DNA of 16,108 nt, taken from NCBI GenBank assembly GCA_003454605.1, contig DMKD01000261.1, forward strand, positions 14,225 through 30,332, written 5' to 3'. This DNA is from Spirochaeta sp. Lineage in GTDB: Bacteria; Spirochaetota; Spirochaetia; UBA9216. Each line of letters starts with the position of its first letter. Position 1 is the stretch's first letter. The notes beneath the pieces are model-generated. The model was not told the DNA's origin, did no database searches, and worked only from the letters and a program-made list of their open reading frames with translations. The position numbers and the translations under genes were made by a program. Positions 1 to 6,877 of the stretch are shown piece after piece.

Positions 1-891
1 ACAGTCCTTCCTAAATTTCAAATCTCAGCAGGTATAGCCGGAGGACAGAAATTTACCCCTCTCATTATTACCCGTGATGGCGATGTCTCCGGCGGTATCG
101 TTAATACCGCAGCCCGTCTTCAGGCTAAGGCAGACAAGATCAGCCCTGATAAAAACAGAATAATGATTACAAGTCACGTATATCAGAAATTACAGACAGC
201 TGAAAATGAAAAACCAGATGAAGCATTTGATTCTATTGATTTTTTCAATATAGGGACAGTTGAGTTCAAGGGCGTCAGCCTGAATGTCTATGATATTGTC
301 TTCCTTCCGGAGGAGGAATACAGACTCGAACTTCGGGATTCAATGGAGACTCTTTATGGAAGTCTTGATAAAAAGATGTGGAAGACCAGGATCCTGAAAG
401 ATGCTCTAGATGCGGCTGCGAAGCTTGTTGCAAATCAGCTTTCAAAGGGCTGTAAAGATACAATAGCCGGCCGAAAATTAGAAAATCAGTACCGGGAGAT
501 TCTTGAACTTTTTAAGAAAACGCATACCCTCTTTAACGGCATGTATTATGAGGCGGCAATAAGCTCATATTCAAGAATAATTGATTCGATGGCCGGCTTG
601 AAACAGCTCGACAGGGTGGTGATGGACTACCTTATGCTGGTAAAGCAAAACTATCTTTCTATTAATGAACTTTACTCCGTTGCATTGGATGAAGAGGTTG
701 TCGTCAGGCTTAACGAGGTTTGCAGTCCCCAGGAAAAGGAGCATTATCTGCTGTTAAAAAAGCACGGTGCAGCATATGATAAAATTCGCTCTTCAACCCG
801 TCTGAAGTTGAAAAACCGAAAGAAAACCTGGCTGAGAATCACTGATGAAATTGGCGAAAAGCTGAATACCTCTCTGCAGTCATTCAAGTAG
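1..891 (+). CDS. Class III adenylate/guanylate cyclase, C-terminal part (5' end outside window)
   Basis: The reading frame is open from base 1, so the gene starts upstream; the first ATG in view (163) lies inside the catalytic domain and is not the start. Counting from base 1, residues 8-41 hold the class III cyclase signature, ending in VNTAARLQ. Asn35 and Arg39 have the N-x3-R spacing of the transition-state residues of the family. FKGV at 89-92, followed by NVYDIV, matches the usual end of the cyclase domain. The protein therefore probably makes a cyclic nucleotide from ATP or GTP; the residues that set base preference and bind metal are outside the window. After the catalytic domain come about 195 more residues, charged and mostly helical, with no motif I recognise. 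Such a long tail is unusual at the C-terminus and may be a regulatory or partner-binding segment (inference). The gene ends at TAG 889-891. Confidence 0.85.
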   Translation, partial: TVLPKFQISAGIAGGQKFTPLIITRDGDVSGGIVNTAARLQAKADKISPDKNRIMITSHVYQKLQTAENEKPDEAFDSIDFFNIGTVEFKGVSLNVYDIVFLPEEEYRLELRDSMETLYGSLDKKMWKTRILKDALDAAAKLVANQLSKGCKDTIAGRKLENQYREILELFKKTHTLFNGMYYEAAISSYSRIIDSMAGLKQLDRVVMDYLMLVKQNYLSINELYSVALDEEVVVRLNEVCSPQEKEHYLLLKKHGAAYDKIRSSTRLKLKNRKKTWLRITDEIGEKLNTSLQSFK

Positions 892-1017
892 CCGATATCG
901 GGGGTTTTATTATATTCAACTGACAAATCACTGTCATTTTAATCAGCGATTACTTTTGGTCTATGCTGCTGTCGGCGAATATGAGATAATCAGCGGCATA
1001 CGGGGAGTGTGTGACCG

Positions 1018-1308
1018 ATGAAAAGACGCAGAATAAGTGATAAAATAGATTTTACACCTGAAGAGCAAGTAAAAAGAAAGAAAATAGCCCTGCTGGGCTT
1101 TCCGATCTTTTCGATTGTTCTTGCATTTATCACCGCTGCTCCGATTCTAAATCTGATAGCGAGAGGGCGTGAATTGTCTACAATTGCTTACATCCCGCTG
1201 GCATTCGGTGCTCTGTTACTGTATAACGGCGTTAAACAGTTTATCCGCAATAGAAAAGCAATAGTCGAAGCTTTTTCCAAAGCTGATAAAACCGACGATA
1301 CAGTTTGA
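1018..1308 (+). CDS. Small two-TM membrane protein, unknown function
   Basis: A 96-residue protein. A very basic N-terminus (MKRRR) and a charged cytoplasmic segment to about residue 27 precede two hydrophobic segments (about 28-50 and 57-73). A short polar, basic tail (QFIRNRKAIVEAF) follows. The likely topology is a hairpin with both ends in the cytoplasm. A GGGGAG ribosome-binding site lies about 9 bases before the ATG. I recognise no family. It sits alone between the cyclase and the SHOCT operon; the next gene has its own promoter, so this one is probably separately transcribed or reads through from the cyclase gene. Confidence 0.65.
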   Translation: MKRRRISDKIDFTPEEQVKRKKIALLGFPIFSIVLAFITAAPILNLIARGRELSTIAYIPLAFGALLLYNGVKQFIRNRKAIVEAFSKADKTDDTV

Positions 1309-1324
1309 TCAGATTTCCCTGACA

Positions 1325-1379
1325 TTTAAGAATTTCTTAAGAATCAGTTAATAGCCTCTTAAGCTGCCCACTCTATATT
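1325..1379 (+). promoter_or_regulatory. Four 11-bp phased TTAAG boxes plus -10 element (OmpR/PhoB-type operator)
   Basis: TTTAAG (1325-1330), CTTAAG (1336-1341), GTTAAT (1347-1352) and CTTAAG (1358-1363) repeat at exactly 11-bp steps. A -10-like TATATT follows at 1374-1379, 10 bp after the last box. The position expected for a -35 element (about 1351-1356) has no good match and lies within the box array. This is the classic layout of a promoter activated by an OmpR/PhoB-family response regulator, and the half-sites resemble the known PmrA (CTTAAG-N5-CTTAAG) and CiaR boxes. The regulators encoded at 3450 and 4192 are both of this family; the first is the closer candidate. Confidence 0.7.
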
Positions 1380-1410
1380 TACTCCATACATTAACTATGG
1401 AGGAAATAGT

Positions 1411-1809
1411 ATGAATAAATTATCAAAATCAGCTGTTGTGCTAATTATTTTGGTCGTAGCTGCAATCACACTTGGAGTAGTTCTCTTTTTTACCATGCCG
1501 GAATCTTTGTCTGAATCATTCAGCCAGGAACGATGGATGGATAGAGGGCAGACTCATCATTTTATGCTGGACAGTGAAATTGGACGTGCTGGACGCTACG
1601 ACAGGACATCACATCGGGGATTTGGATTTGGGTTTCCGTTTCTATTAATTTTAGCTGTGGTTCTGTTCTTTGTATTCAGAGGCAGAAAGAATGCAGATTG
1701 GAGCCGCAGAAATCACAGCCGGGTAATTCTTGATCAGATGTATGCTGAGGAGAAAATTACCCATGAAGAATACAGACGGAAAAAAGTCGTTTTAGAGGAG
1801 GAGAATTAA
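1411..1809 (+). CDS. SHOCT-domain membrane protein with His/Met-containing extracytoplasmic loop
   Basis: A 132-residue protein with two membrane segments (about 8-29 and 72-90). Between them is a polar loop containing Arg, His and Met residues (QTHHFM, RTSHRGFGFGF). The cytoplasmic C-terminus, from about residue 102 (ILDQMYAEEKITHEEYRRKK), fits the short SHOCT helical-hairpin domain that commonly ends small bacterial membrane proteins and is thought to mediate oligomerisation. GGAGG sits 8 bases before the ATG. It is first in an operon with the next gene, which has a second SHOCT domain, downstream of the phased TTAAG boxes. The function is unknown. The loop could bind a metal or an envelope component, but that is only suggested by its composition. 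Confidence 0.7.
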   Translation: MNKLSKSAVVLIILVVAAITLGVVLFFTMPESLSESFSQERWMDRGQTHHFMLDSEIGRAGRYDRTSHRGFGFGFPFLLILAVVLFFVFRGRKNADWSRRNHSRVILDQMYAEEKITHEEYRRKKVVLEEEN

Positions 1810-1810
1810 A

Positions 1811-2029
1811 ATGACAGCATATATAATAGGTGTTGCAGTATTGAAGATGCTGCTGACAGCAGTCTTCATTCTGGGGCTTTACAAGATTATCGTTCATATC
1901 AGTCGAAAGTTTCATAATCATGAAGGCCTCAGGGAAAATCGAGGAATTGTGATTCTGAAAGAAAGATTTGCTTCAGGCGAGATAGATGAAGATAAGTACC
2001 GGACAATGGCAGAGGTTCTTAAAAGTTAA
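1811..2029 (+). CDS. Small SHOCT-domain membrane protein
   Basis: A 72-residue protein: one membrane segment (about 5-29), a basic stretch (HISRKFHNHEG), then a C-terminal SHOCT-like hairpin (ILKERFASGEIDEDKYRTMAEVL). It starts one base after the stop of the preceding SHOCT gene, with GGAGGAG just upstream overlapping the end of that gene, so the two are translationally close and probably made together. The paired SHOCT tails make a hetero-oligomer plausible (inference). An intrinsic terminator follows about 15 bases after the stop. Confidence 0.7.
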   Translation: MTAYIIGVAVLKMLLTAVFILGLYKIIVHISRKFHNHEGLRENRGIVILKERFASGEIDEDKYRTMAEVLKS

Positions 2030-2044
2030 AATGATTAAGAATGT

Positions 2045-2080
2045 GGGGAGTAGTCTATGGCTGTTCCCCTTTTTTTATTT
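2045..2080 (+). terminator. Intrinsic terminator between SHOCT genes and HK/RR pair
   Basis: GGGGAGTAG (2045-2053) pairs with CTGTTCCCC (2061-2069) as a 9-bp stem with two internal G-U pairs and a 7-base loop. Seven T residues (2070-2076) and ATTT follow. This is a good Rho-independent terminator in the plus orientation. It lies between the SHOCT operon and the histidine kinase gene, so it would lower or stop read-through into the two-component genes. Confidence 0.75.
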
Positions 2081-2092
2081 GTATGCGGGGGT

Positions 2093-2098
2093 TATAAT
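2093..2098 (+). promoter_or_regulatory. Perfect TATAAT -10 box before the histidine kinase
   Basis: TATAAT lies at 2093-2098, just after the terminator and 17 bases before the ATG at 2116. The -35 position falls in the T-run (2070-2075) and does not match TTGACA. If used, the transcript would begin around 2105 with a leader of only about 11 bases holding the AGGAAGG ribosome-binding site. It may be a weak or activator-dependent promoter, or chance. Confidence 0.35.
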
Positions 2099-2115
2099 CC
2101 TGAGCAGGAAGGAAA

Positions 2116-3453
2116 ATGAAGATACGGAAAAGACTGAGAGTCTCCTACATTCTTATGTTGCTGGTTCCTATGGTTTTGATTATGCTGACTGGAGCGATGT
2201 TCAGAGACCAGTATGAAAACGGTTCTGATTGGATTGAGTTCCCGAAGGGTTTTTTATCGGAACTTTACAGCATCATAGCGGCAGACCCGGATAGTTTATT
2301 GGAATCCGGTACCCTTGAAGAACTCAGCAGGCTGAGCGGGTTTGACGGGATAAATATCGCAGTCTATCAAGCGGAACAGGAAACTGCCACATTCCCATCG
2401 ATTTCCCGTCATTCCCACGGAAGACATCTAACTTCCTCCTGGAAATTTTATTTCAGCGACGGAACATCTGGTCAACTTTCGGTCTTTGTCTATGATCGCA
2501 GCATGATTAAGGGCTTTTTCCCGCTCGGAGGTTTATTCTTCCTTTTTGTAGTTGCTGCATTGATCCTTACCAACGGAGTTCTCTCATATTTTGTTGCCGG
2601 CAGTATTCTGAAACCTCTCTCGGCCTTAAAAGCGGCGGCACATCGAATAAAAAATGAGGATCTTGATTCTCCTATTGTATATGAAGGTAAAGATGAGTTT
2701 GCCGGACTATGTTCTGCCTTTGAAGAGATGCGTTTGAGATTAAAGAGCTCTGTTCTCGAGCAGGTAAAGACTGAGGAGAATCGGAAGGAACTTATAGCAA
2801 GTATTTCACATGACCTTAAGACTCCTATCACAACAATAAAGGGTTATGTCGAAGGGATTAAAGATGGAATCGCCGATTCGCCTGAGAAGATTGAAAAATA
2901 CATCGATACAGTATATGCAAAATCAATCATGATGGATGAACTGATAGACAGCCTCTTCCTTTTTTCCAAACTTGACCTTAACAAGGTACAGTTCAATTTT
3001 CAGAATGTAGATCTTTCAATGTTTTTGAGTGATATCTGTGACGAGATGCGCTTTGATTATCCTGAACTCGAGATATCACTCGATGCAGGGAGTGGTGCAG
3101 AAGTTAAAGCTGACAGGATGCATCTTCATCGTGTTATATCGAATCTGATTGATAACGCAGTAAAATATCGGAGTGAGAAAAAGCCCGGGGTTGAAATAAA
3201 ACTCAGCAGAGCTGAAAGTTTTGCTGTTATTGAACTGAGGGATAATGGAAAGGGCATTGCCGCCGATGAATTTTCTCATATCTTCGATCACTTTTATCGT
3301 GCAGATCCGGCTAGAACTACTACAGAGGAAGGCAGCGGCTTAGGGCTTGCTATATCGAAATATATCATCGAAGCCCATGGGGGAAGTATCAAAGCGGAAG
3401 GTCAGCCGGGTCTGGGAACGAAGATAACTTTTACGTTGAGGATCGCCCTGTGA
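2116..3453 (+). CDS. Sensor histidine kinase (two TM, HAMP, HisKA, HATPase_c)
   Basis: A 445-residue membrane sensor kinase that autophosphorylates on His and passes the phosphate to its response regulator. TM1 is about 10-28, the extracytoplasmic sensor region about 29-136, TM2 about 137-160, and HAMP about 161-212. The phosphoacceptor is His232 in SISHDLKTP. The ATP-binding half has Asn347 (N box, NLIDNAVKY), DNGKG (376-380) and GSGLGLA (406-412), so it looks fully active. The sensor region is short and contains a His-rich patch (SRHSHGRHL, about 97-105) that could bind a metal (inference). AGGAAGG precedes the ATG. Its stop overlaps the start of the cognate regulator. Confidence 0.93.
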   Translation: MKIRKRLRVSYILMLLVPMVLIMLTGAMFRDQYENGSDWIEFPKGFLSELYSIIAADPDSLLESGTLEELSRLSGFDGINIAVYQAEQETATFPSISRHSHGRHLTSSWKFYFSDGTSGQLSVFVYDRSMIKGFFPLGGLFFLFVVAALILTNGVLSYFVAGSILKPLSALKAAAHRIKNEDLDSPIVYEGKDEFAGLCSAFEEMRLRLKSSVLEQVKTEENRKELIASISHDLKTPITTIKGYVEGIKDGIADSPEKIEKYIDTVYAKSIMMDELIDSLFLFSKLDLNKVQFNFQNVDLSMFLSDICDEMRFDYPELEISLDAGSGAEVKADRMHLHRVISNLIDNAVKYRSEKKPGVEIKLSRAESFAVIELRDNGKGIAADEFSHIFDHFYRADPARTTTEEGSGLGLAISKYIIEAHGGSIKAEGQPGLGTKITFTLRIAL

Positions 3454-4133
3454 AGAAAATTTTAATAATAGAAGACGATAAAAGTATCGCTGAACTCGAA
3501 CGGGATTATCTTGAGGCCGACGGTTTTGAAGTTGAAATAGCCGGAGAAGGAAATGAAGGTCTTGAACTAGCCTTGACCGATGGATACAGTTTGATAATTC
3601 TTGATCTGATGCTTCCCGGATTAGACGGGTTTTCTGTCTGCCGCCGGCTCAGGGCTGAGACTGAGGTTCCGGTGCTCATGGTCAGTGCCAGAAAAGATGA
3701 TATCGATAAGATCAGAGGTCTCGGTCTCGGAGCAGATGATTATATAACTAAACCCTTCAGCCCCGGTGAGCTCGTCGCTCGGGTAAAGTCTCATATTAAG
3801 CGTTATAACAGACTGACAGAGCGGGAGCGCAAACCCCTGGAGCTCAATGTTCGAGGGCTTAGAATTGAGCCGGATTCAAGAAGGGTTTTTTTGAATGGGA
3901 AAGAAGTGGTTTTAACAGGAAAGGAGTTCGATGTTCTTTTCATGCTGGCCTCGAATCCGGACCGTGTGTACACAAAAGAGGAAATTTTTCAGCGAAACTG
4001 GGAAGATTCTTTCGGCGACATCACAACCGTGACGGTTCACATTAGAAAAATCCGGGAAAAGATAGAGTACGATCCGTCGAATCCGCAGTATATTGAAACA
4101 ATCTGGGGAGTGGGATACCGGTTTACAACATAA
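3450..4133 (+). CDS. OmpR/PhoB-family response regulator (partner of preceding kinase)
   Basis: A 227-residue regulator beginning at GTG 3450, overlapping the kinase stop by four bases (GTGA), which indicates translational coupling. The receiver domain (1-118) has the acidic pair Glu8-Asp9/Asp10, phosphoacceptor Asp52 (LIILDLMLPG), Ser79 and Lys101 (YITKPF). The C-terminal winged-helix DNA-binding domain (about 130-226) has the typical LTGKEFDVL and TVTVHIRKIREKIE segments and ends in WGVGYRF. Regulators of this family bind tandem 11-bp repeats as head-to-tail dimers, which fits the array at 1325-1363, so it may activate the SHOCT operon (inference). Confidence 0.94.
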   Translation: MKKILIIEDDKSIAELERDYLEADGFEVEIAGEGNEGLELALTDGYSLIILDLMLPGLDGFSVCRRLRAETEVPVLMVSARKDDIDKIRGLGLGADDYITKPFSPGELVARVKSHIKRYNRLTERERKPLELNVRGLRIEPDSRRVFLNGKEVVLTGKEFDVLFMLASNPDRVYTKEEIFQRNWEDSFGDITTVTVHIRKIREKIEYDPSNPQYIETIWGVGYRFTT

Positions 4134-4148
4134 ATTCCATTTATTTGC

Positions 4149-4164
4149 ATGATTCATAAATCAT
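4149..4164. promoter_or_regulatory. Inverted repeat ATGATT-N4-AATCAT upstream of second regulator
   Basis: A perfect 6-bp inverted repeat with a 4-base spacer in the 58-bp gap before the second response regulator gene. It lies between weak -35-like (TTGCAT, 4145-4150) and -10-like (TATCTT, 4168-4173) elements spaced 17 bp apart, a position where a repressor or autoregulator could act. The repeat is short and AT-rich, so chance is possible. Confidence 0.3.
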
Positions 4165-4191
4165 TGTTATCTTTAATAGTAAGGATTGCTA

Positions 4192-4929
4192 ATGACTGAT
4201 TCTACTAACGGCAGCAGAATTTTAATAATTGAAGATGATCGTGAAATAGCCGGTCTGGTATCGATAAATTTAGAGGATCTCGGACTTTCTGTCACCCGGG
4301 TTCATGACGGCCTGGACGGTCTCAAAGCGGCTCTTTCGGGAGAATGGGATCTTGTTATTCTTGATATCATGCTTCCGGGGATGGACGGGATTTCAGTCTG
4401 TAAAAGGATTCGTGAAACCGATCCCTATACTCCGATTTTAATGCTGACGGCCAGGGCTGAAGAGATAGACAGGGTTCTGGGACTCGAACTTGGTGCTGAC
4501 GATTATATGACAAAACCCTTCAGCATCCGGGAACTGACCGCAAGGGTAAAAGCACTGATTAGACGTGCGAAAACTTCCAGACCACAGACTGCTGACCTCC
4601 CTGCGGATTCCGAGATAGTACGGATAGGCGAGCTTGAGCTGGATTTTACAAAACACAAGGCGTCGCTTGGTTCAGATGTTCTGGAGCTGACGGTAAAAGA
4701 ATTTGAGCTTCTCGGCTTATTTGCCAGGAATCCCGGCAGGGCATACAGCCGGGCTGATTTGCTGAACCTTGTCTGGGGATATAATTTTGAGGGCTATGAG
4801 CATACTGTAAATACTCACATCAACAGACTCAGGAACAAGATTGAAAAGGATCCGGCCAAGCCTGAATACCTGTTGACGGTCTGGGGAATCGGCTACCGCT
4901 TTGCGGAGATATCGGAGGTGGGAATATGA
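4192..4929 (+). CDS. OmpR/PhoB-family response regulator (second system)
   Basis: A 245-residue regulator. I chose ATG 4192, because AAGGA (4181-4185) lies 6 bases before it; the in-frame TTG at 4186 is too close to that site. The receiver domain has Glu14-Asp15/Asp16, phosphoacceptor Asp58 (LVILDIMLPG), Thr86 and Lys108 (YMTKPF). A winged-helix output domain follows (about 140-240: LTVKEFELL, HTVNTHINRLRNKIE, WGIGYRF). Its stop overlaps the ATG of the kinase (ATGA). It has the same domain layout as the regulator at 3450 but differs clearly in sequence, so the two systems are neighbours and not a recent tandem duplicate. The redox-repair operon lies directly downstream and is the likely target (inference). 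Confidence 0.94.
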   Translation: MTDSTNGSRILIIEDDREIAGLVSINLEDLGLSVTRVHDGLDGLKAALSGEWDLVILDIMLPGMDGISVCKRIRETDPYTPILMLTARAEEIDRVLGLELGADDYMTKPFSIRELTARVKALIRRAKTSRPQTADLPADSEIVRIGELELDFTKHKASLGSDVLELTVKEFELLGLFARNPGRAYSRADLLNLVWGYNFEGYEHTVNTHINRLRNKIEKDPAKPEYLLTVWGIGYRFAEISEVGI

Positions 4930-6380
4930 TTCTCAGATCATTTTATGCGAGGATTTCACTCTTATTTCTTGCCCTGATTCTTCTGCTTGGGGGAGCAAGC
5001 CTTATTATCGCATTTAATGCTTCAGAGCACCTTTTCGACGAGGTAGAGCAGCTTCTGAATCGCGAATATGCCATGAGCATAGCAGACGAACTTAAACCTC
5101 TGATTGGAGATCCTTTCACCGAAGAAAACATTAAAGATGCAATTCATTATATGATGGTTCTTAACCCTATTGTGGAAATATATCTGCTTAACAGCGAAGG
5201 TCTGATACTCTGCTACTTTGCCGGGCCGGATGATCAGGTTGTCCGGAATCAGATAGATCTGAAGCCGCTGCGGCTTTTCTCCGATAGCGATGGATTTGAA
5301 ACCGTGCTGGGTGATGACCCGCGGACGGAGAGCTCACTCAAGCCTTTCTCAGCCGCTCCTCTCGTGATTGATAATGATGATGGATGGGTCTATGTAATCC
5401 TTAGAGGCCAGAGTTACGATCGCTCACTTGCGATGCTGCGAAGTAACTACTATATCAGTTCAGGCTTAATCACCTTCATCATAGCTATGCTGGCCACCGC
5501 TGTAGTCGGCTTATCCTTGTTTTTCGTATTAACCAGGCGCCTCAGAGCCCTCAATCTAGGAGTAGAAGCCTTTGCCCGGGGACAGCTTGATCATCGGGTG
5601 GAAATCAGCGGTAAGGATGAACTGGCAAATCTCGGCAATGCCTTCAATGACATGGCGCAATCTATCGAAGAGGGTGTAAAACAGATTCATGATGCCGATA
5701 AACAGCGGGGTGAGCTGATTGCTAATATTTCACATGATTTGCGCAGCCCGTTGACCTCGATAAGGGGACATCTTGAAACAATCCTGATTAAGGATGATAA
5801 GCTTAGCGCCTCAGAGCGCAGGGATTTTCTTGAAACCAGTCTGAAGAATGTTTCGGGCTTTCAGAAGCTTGTTGAAGAGCTCTTTGATCTTGCCAAGCTT
5901 GAAGCCCGGCAAACTACCCCGCAGATACAGTTGTTTTCTATGGCCGAGCTCATACAGGATGTGGTGCTGAAATTGAAACCTCAGTCCGATGAAAAAGCGA
6001 TCAAGATTTCATGGATACCGTCTGCCGGATTCCCGGCTTTCGAGGGTGACATAGGTCTAATTGAAAGAGTACTGACAAATATTCTTGAAAATGCTGTCTC
6101 ACATACCCCCTATGGCGGCCGAATACAGATAGGCCTTGAACATTATGCGGGCTCGCTTGAGATTTCTATCGATGATACAGGTCCCGGAATCTCGCCTGAG
6201 GATCTTCCTCATATTTTTGAGCGCTTCTACCGCGCCGATAAGAGCCGCAGCAGAGACAGGAAAGGAACCGGGCTCGGGCTTGCTATAGCAAAGGAAGTTG
6301 TAGAGCTTCATAACGGCAGAATACTCGCCGAAAGCTCTGAGGGCGCAGGCGCAGTGTTTAGGATCAGTCTGCCCCTGTAA
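4926..6380 (+). CDS. Sensor histidine kinase (second system, large extracytoplasmic sensor)
   Basis: A 484-residue kinase, partner of the preceding regulator. TM1 is about 8-30, the extracytoplasmic sensor region about 31-177 (mixed alpha/beta, possibly a Cache/PAS-like fold, not proven), TM2 about 178-201, and HAMP about 202-254. The phosphoacceptor is His270 in ANISHDLRSP. Asn389 (NILENAVSH), DTGPG (417-421) and GTGLGLA (447-453) complete the ATP site. The sensor region has one Cys (about residue 96, LILCYFAG) and several Met residues, including MM at 76-77, which might be oxidised; that would fit control of the methionine sulfoxide reductase operon starting 75 bp downstream, but nothing in the sequence proves the signal. 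Confidence 0.93.
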   Translation: MILRSFYARISLLFLALILLLGGASLIIAFNASEHLFDEVEQLLNREYAMSIADELKPLIGDPFTEENIKDAIHYMMVLNPIVEIYLLNSEGLILCYFAGPDDQVVRNQIDLKPLRLFSDSDGFETVLGDDPRTESSLKPFSAAPLVIDNDDGWVYVILRGQSYDRSLAMLRSNYYISSGLITFIIAMLATAVVGLSLFFVLTRRLRALNLGVEAFARGQLDHRVEISGKDELANLGNAFNDMAQSIEEGVKQIHDADKQRGELIANISHDLRSPLTSIRGHLETILIKDDKLSASERRDFLETSLKNVSGFQKLVEELFDLAKLEARQTTPQIQLFSMAELIQDVVLKLKPQSDEKAIKISWIPSAGFPAFEGDIGLIERVLTNILENAVSHTPYGGRIQIGLEHYAGSLEISIDDTGPGISPEDLPHIFERFYRADKSRSRDRKGTGLGLAIAKEVVELHNGRILAESSEGAGAVFRISLPL

Positions 6381-6387
6381 GTTTAAT

Positions 6388-6429
6388 ATTACTTTTATAT
6401 TACGTTACACTTTTGTGACATTTCTGTAC
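6388..6429 (+). promoter_or_regulatory. Possible operator with 11-bp spaced TTAC/TGAC repeats before redox operon
   Basis: ATTAC occurs at 6388-6392 and again 11 bp on at 6399-6403. GTTAC (6404-6408) and GTGAC (6415-6419) are also 11 bp apart. GTTACA and TGTGAC also form an imperfect inverted repeat. The array lies in the 75-bp gap between the second kinase and the exported thioredoxin gene and would suit an OmpR-family regulator. The match is weaker than the array at 1325, and no clear -35/-10 pair is visible. Confidence 0.35.
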
Positions 6430-6455
6430 TACCTTTTTATGCAGGAGGTAAGCAT

Positions 6456-6875
6456 ATGAAAGTGTTTACAATAGTCGCAGTGATTTTATTAGTCATATCC
6501 CTTCCTGTTTTTTCCGGCGGTCAGCCTGAACCTGCACCGATGATGTCTGCCGAAGCAGACACACCCATGGTTGAATTTATAAACTCCGGGCATGCCATGA
6601 TGCTTGCAGAAAGTAAACCTACAGTTTTGTTTTTTAATGCAAGCTGGTGTCCAAGCTGCAAATCTGCAGTAAGGGATTTCGAAAAAAATATGGATGACCT
6701 TGCGGGAATAAATCTCGTCCTTGTTGATTATGATAATTCCGATGATCTGCAGAAGAAATACGGAGTGACATATCAGCATACCTTTGTCCAGATTGATTCG
6801 GAAGGTGAGTCTCTTGTCAAATGGAACGGCGGAGACATAAAAGAGCTTCTTGAAAAAATAGTAAAGGATCAGTAG
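6456..6875 (+). CDS. Exported thioredoxin-family protein (WCPSC)
   Basis: A 139-residue protein with a signal peptide or N-terminal anchor (residues 1-20, ending VFSGG). The thioredoxin domain spans about 36-139. The redox motif is Cys65-Pro-Ser-Cys68 in NASWCPSCK. At the place where thioredoxins normally have the cis-proline before Thr, the sequence reads YQHTFVQID, with His108 instead of Pro. It probably works outside the cytoplasm, taking electrons from the CcdA/DipZ-type membrane protein encoded next and passing them to the exported MsrB (inference from gene order and from the known Etrx-CcdA-MsrAB systems of pneumococci). It has a strong AGGAGG site before the ATG and is first in the operon. 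Confidence 0.88.
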   Translation: MKVFTIVAVILLVISLPVFSGGQPEPAPMMSAEADTPMVEFINSGHAMMLAESKPTVLFFNASWCPSCKSAVRDFEKNMDDLAGINLVLVDYDNSDDLQKKYGVTYQHTFVQIDSEGESLVKWNGGDIKELLEKIVKDQ

Positions 6876-6877
6876 AT

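Noticed and set aside
163..891. ATG 163 as the start of the first gene
   Set aside because: The frame is open to base 1 and the upstream residues include the conserved VNTAARLQ motif, so 163 is internal to a class III cyclase.
892..901. CCGATATCGG palindrome after the cyclase stop as a terminator
   Set aside because: It has no room for a loop, and the following T-tract is interrupted; too weak to call.
940..995. TAATCAGCG repeated at 940-948 and 987-995, and TGACA/TGTCA stem at 921-936 with TTTT after it
   Set aside because: Nine-base repeats and a 5-bp stem are too short to support an operator or terminator without further evidence.
4186..4191. TTG 4186 as start of the second response regulator
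   Set aside because: It directly follows AAGGA, leaving no spacer; ATG 4192 has a 6-base spacer.
2116..6380. Tandem two-component systems as a recent duplication
   Set aside because: Gene order is opposite (HK-RR, then RR-HK), sensor regions differ in size and sequence, and the receiver domains differ widely, so they are neighbours of separate origin.
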